Positions 63,972 to 64,000 of a DNA stretch of 64,000 bases are shown piece after piece (positions within the stretch are counted from its first letter, which is position 1; every line of letters begins with the position of its first letter). The notes under the pieces were generated by a model that made no database searches, was not told the DNA's origin, and was given only the letters and a program-made list of their open reading frames with translations. Both the position numbers and the translations under genes were made by a program. The stretch is from the NCBI GenBank assembly GCA_002295925.1, contig DBGO01000012.1, forward strand, positions 96,011 to 160,010. Direction: 5' to 3'. This stretch comes from Flavobacteriales bacterium UBA852 (GTDB lineage Bacteria; Bacteroidota; Bacteroidia; Flavobacteriales_E; Vicingaceae).

Positions 63972-64000
63972 GAGATTAACCCGTTGTGCATTTGTAAATA

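Noticed and set aside
1..64000. CRISPR arrays, insertion sequences, prophage or integrase genes
   Set aside because: No regularly spaced direct repeats, transposase or integrase motifs, or attachment-site duplications at the tRNA genes were seen on reading the window.

Overview
The window looks like chromosome from an AT-rich member of the Bacteroidota. The evidence is: several secreted proteins ending in type IX secretion (T9SS) C-terminal domains; a fused CcoN/CcoO cbb3 oxidase subunit; the short Bacteroidota primary sigma factor; DUF3667 and DUF5916 proteins; a GH3-family enzyme; bacillithiol synthesis by BshA; and promoters with the phylum-specific TAnnTTTG -7 box. A carbamoyl phosphate synthase large subunit without its C-terminal regulatory domain points towards a Flavobacteriia-like lineage, but species cannot be fixed from this window. 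Most of the sequence is core metabolism. No prophage, insertion sequence, CRISPR array or rRNA operon is seen. The three tRNA genes lack an encoded CCA end.

Layout. 1-1.7 kb: 5' part of type III glutamine synthetase, running off the left edge. 1.9-8.7 kb: a T9SS-sorted surface protein, an alpha/beta hydrolase, carB, and a conserved protein of unknown function. 8.9-15.4 kb: cbb3 oxidase locus ccoS-ccoNO-ccoQ-ccoP followed by ccoG-fixH-safE, behind a promoter with a Crp/Fnr-like site. 15.4-21.3 kb, minus strand: sugar transferase and DegT-type aminotransferase, then a NarL-type response regulator overlapping a large soluble PAS/GAF histidine kinase. 21.5-24.7 kb: a small secreted protein and a repeat-containing T9SS protein. 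24.8-32.3 kb: dienoyl-CoA reductase-like SDR, DUF7033/deacetylase-like protein, radC, rpsT, tRNA-Glu, a membrane patatin, and formiminotransferase-cyclodeaminase. 32.4-35.6 kb: ddl-thiD-thiE, then an SDR/AraC chimeric gene remnant joined to a membrane protein gene. 35.6-43.6 kb, minus strand: a compact run of oligopeptide-type binding protein, two permeases, dapD, a heptosyltransferase-like enzyme, a UbiA prenyltransferase and a DUF3667 protein. 43.9-44.2 kb: tRNA-Ser and tRNA-Pro. 44.2-49.0 kb: metallophosphoesterase, two tandem rhomboid proteases, mutL. 49.3-54.5 kb: a small outer-membrane-like protein, bshA, rpoD, DUF5916 protein. 54.7-59.0 kb: a giant T9SS protein, a 63-residue protein that is almost only a signal peptide plus a sorting tail, and an exosortase. 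59.0-61.2 kb: GH3 enzyme with a LysE exporter. 61.3-64.0 kb: pyruvate dehydrogenase E1-alpha and E2.

The parts most worth following up are the mini-protein/exosortase pair (58.3-59.0 kb), the GH3-LysE pair, the in-frame SDR/AraC fusion remnant, the Fnr-like control of the cbb3 locus, and an ACTACGT-type palindrome found by the sensor kinase gene and again in front of the patatin gene. All calls come from reading sequence and known family motifs; no database search was run.
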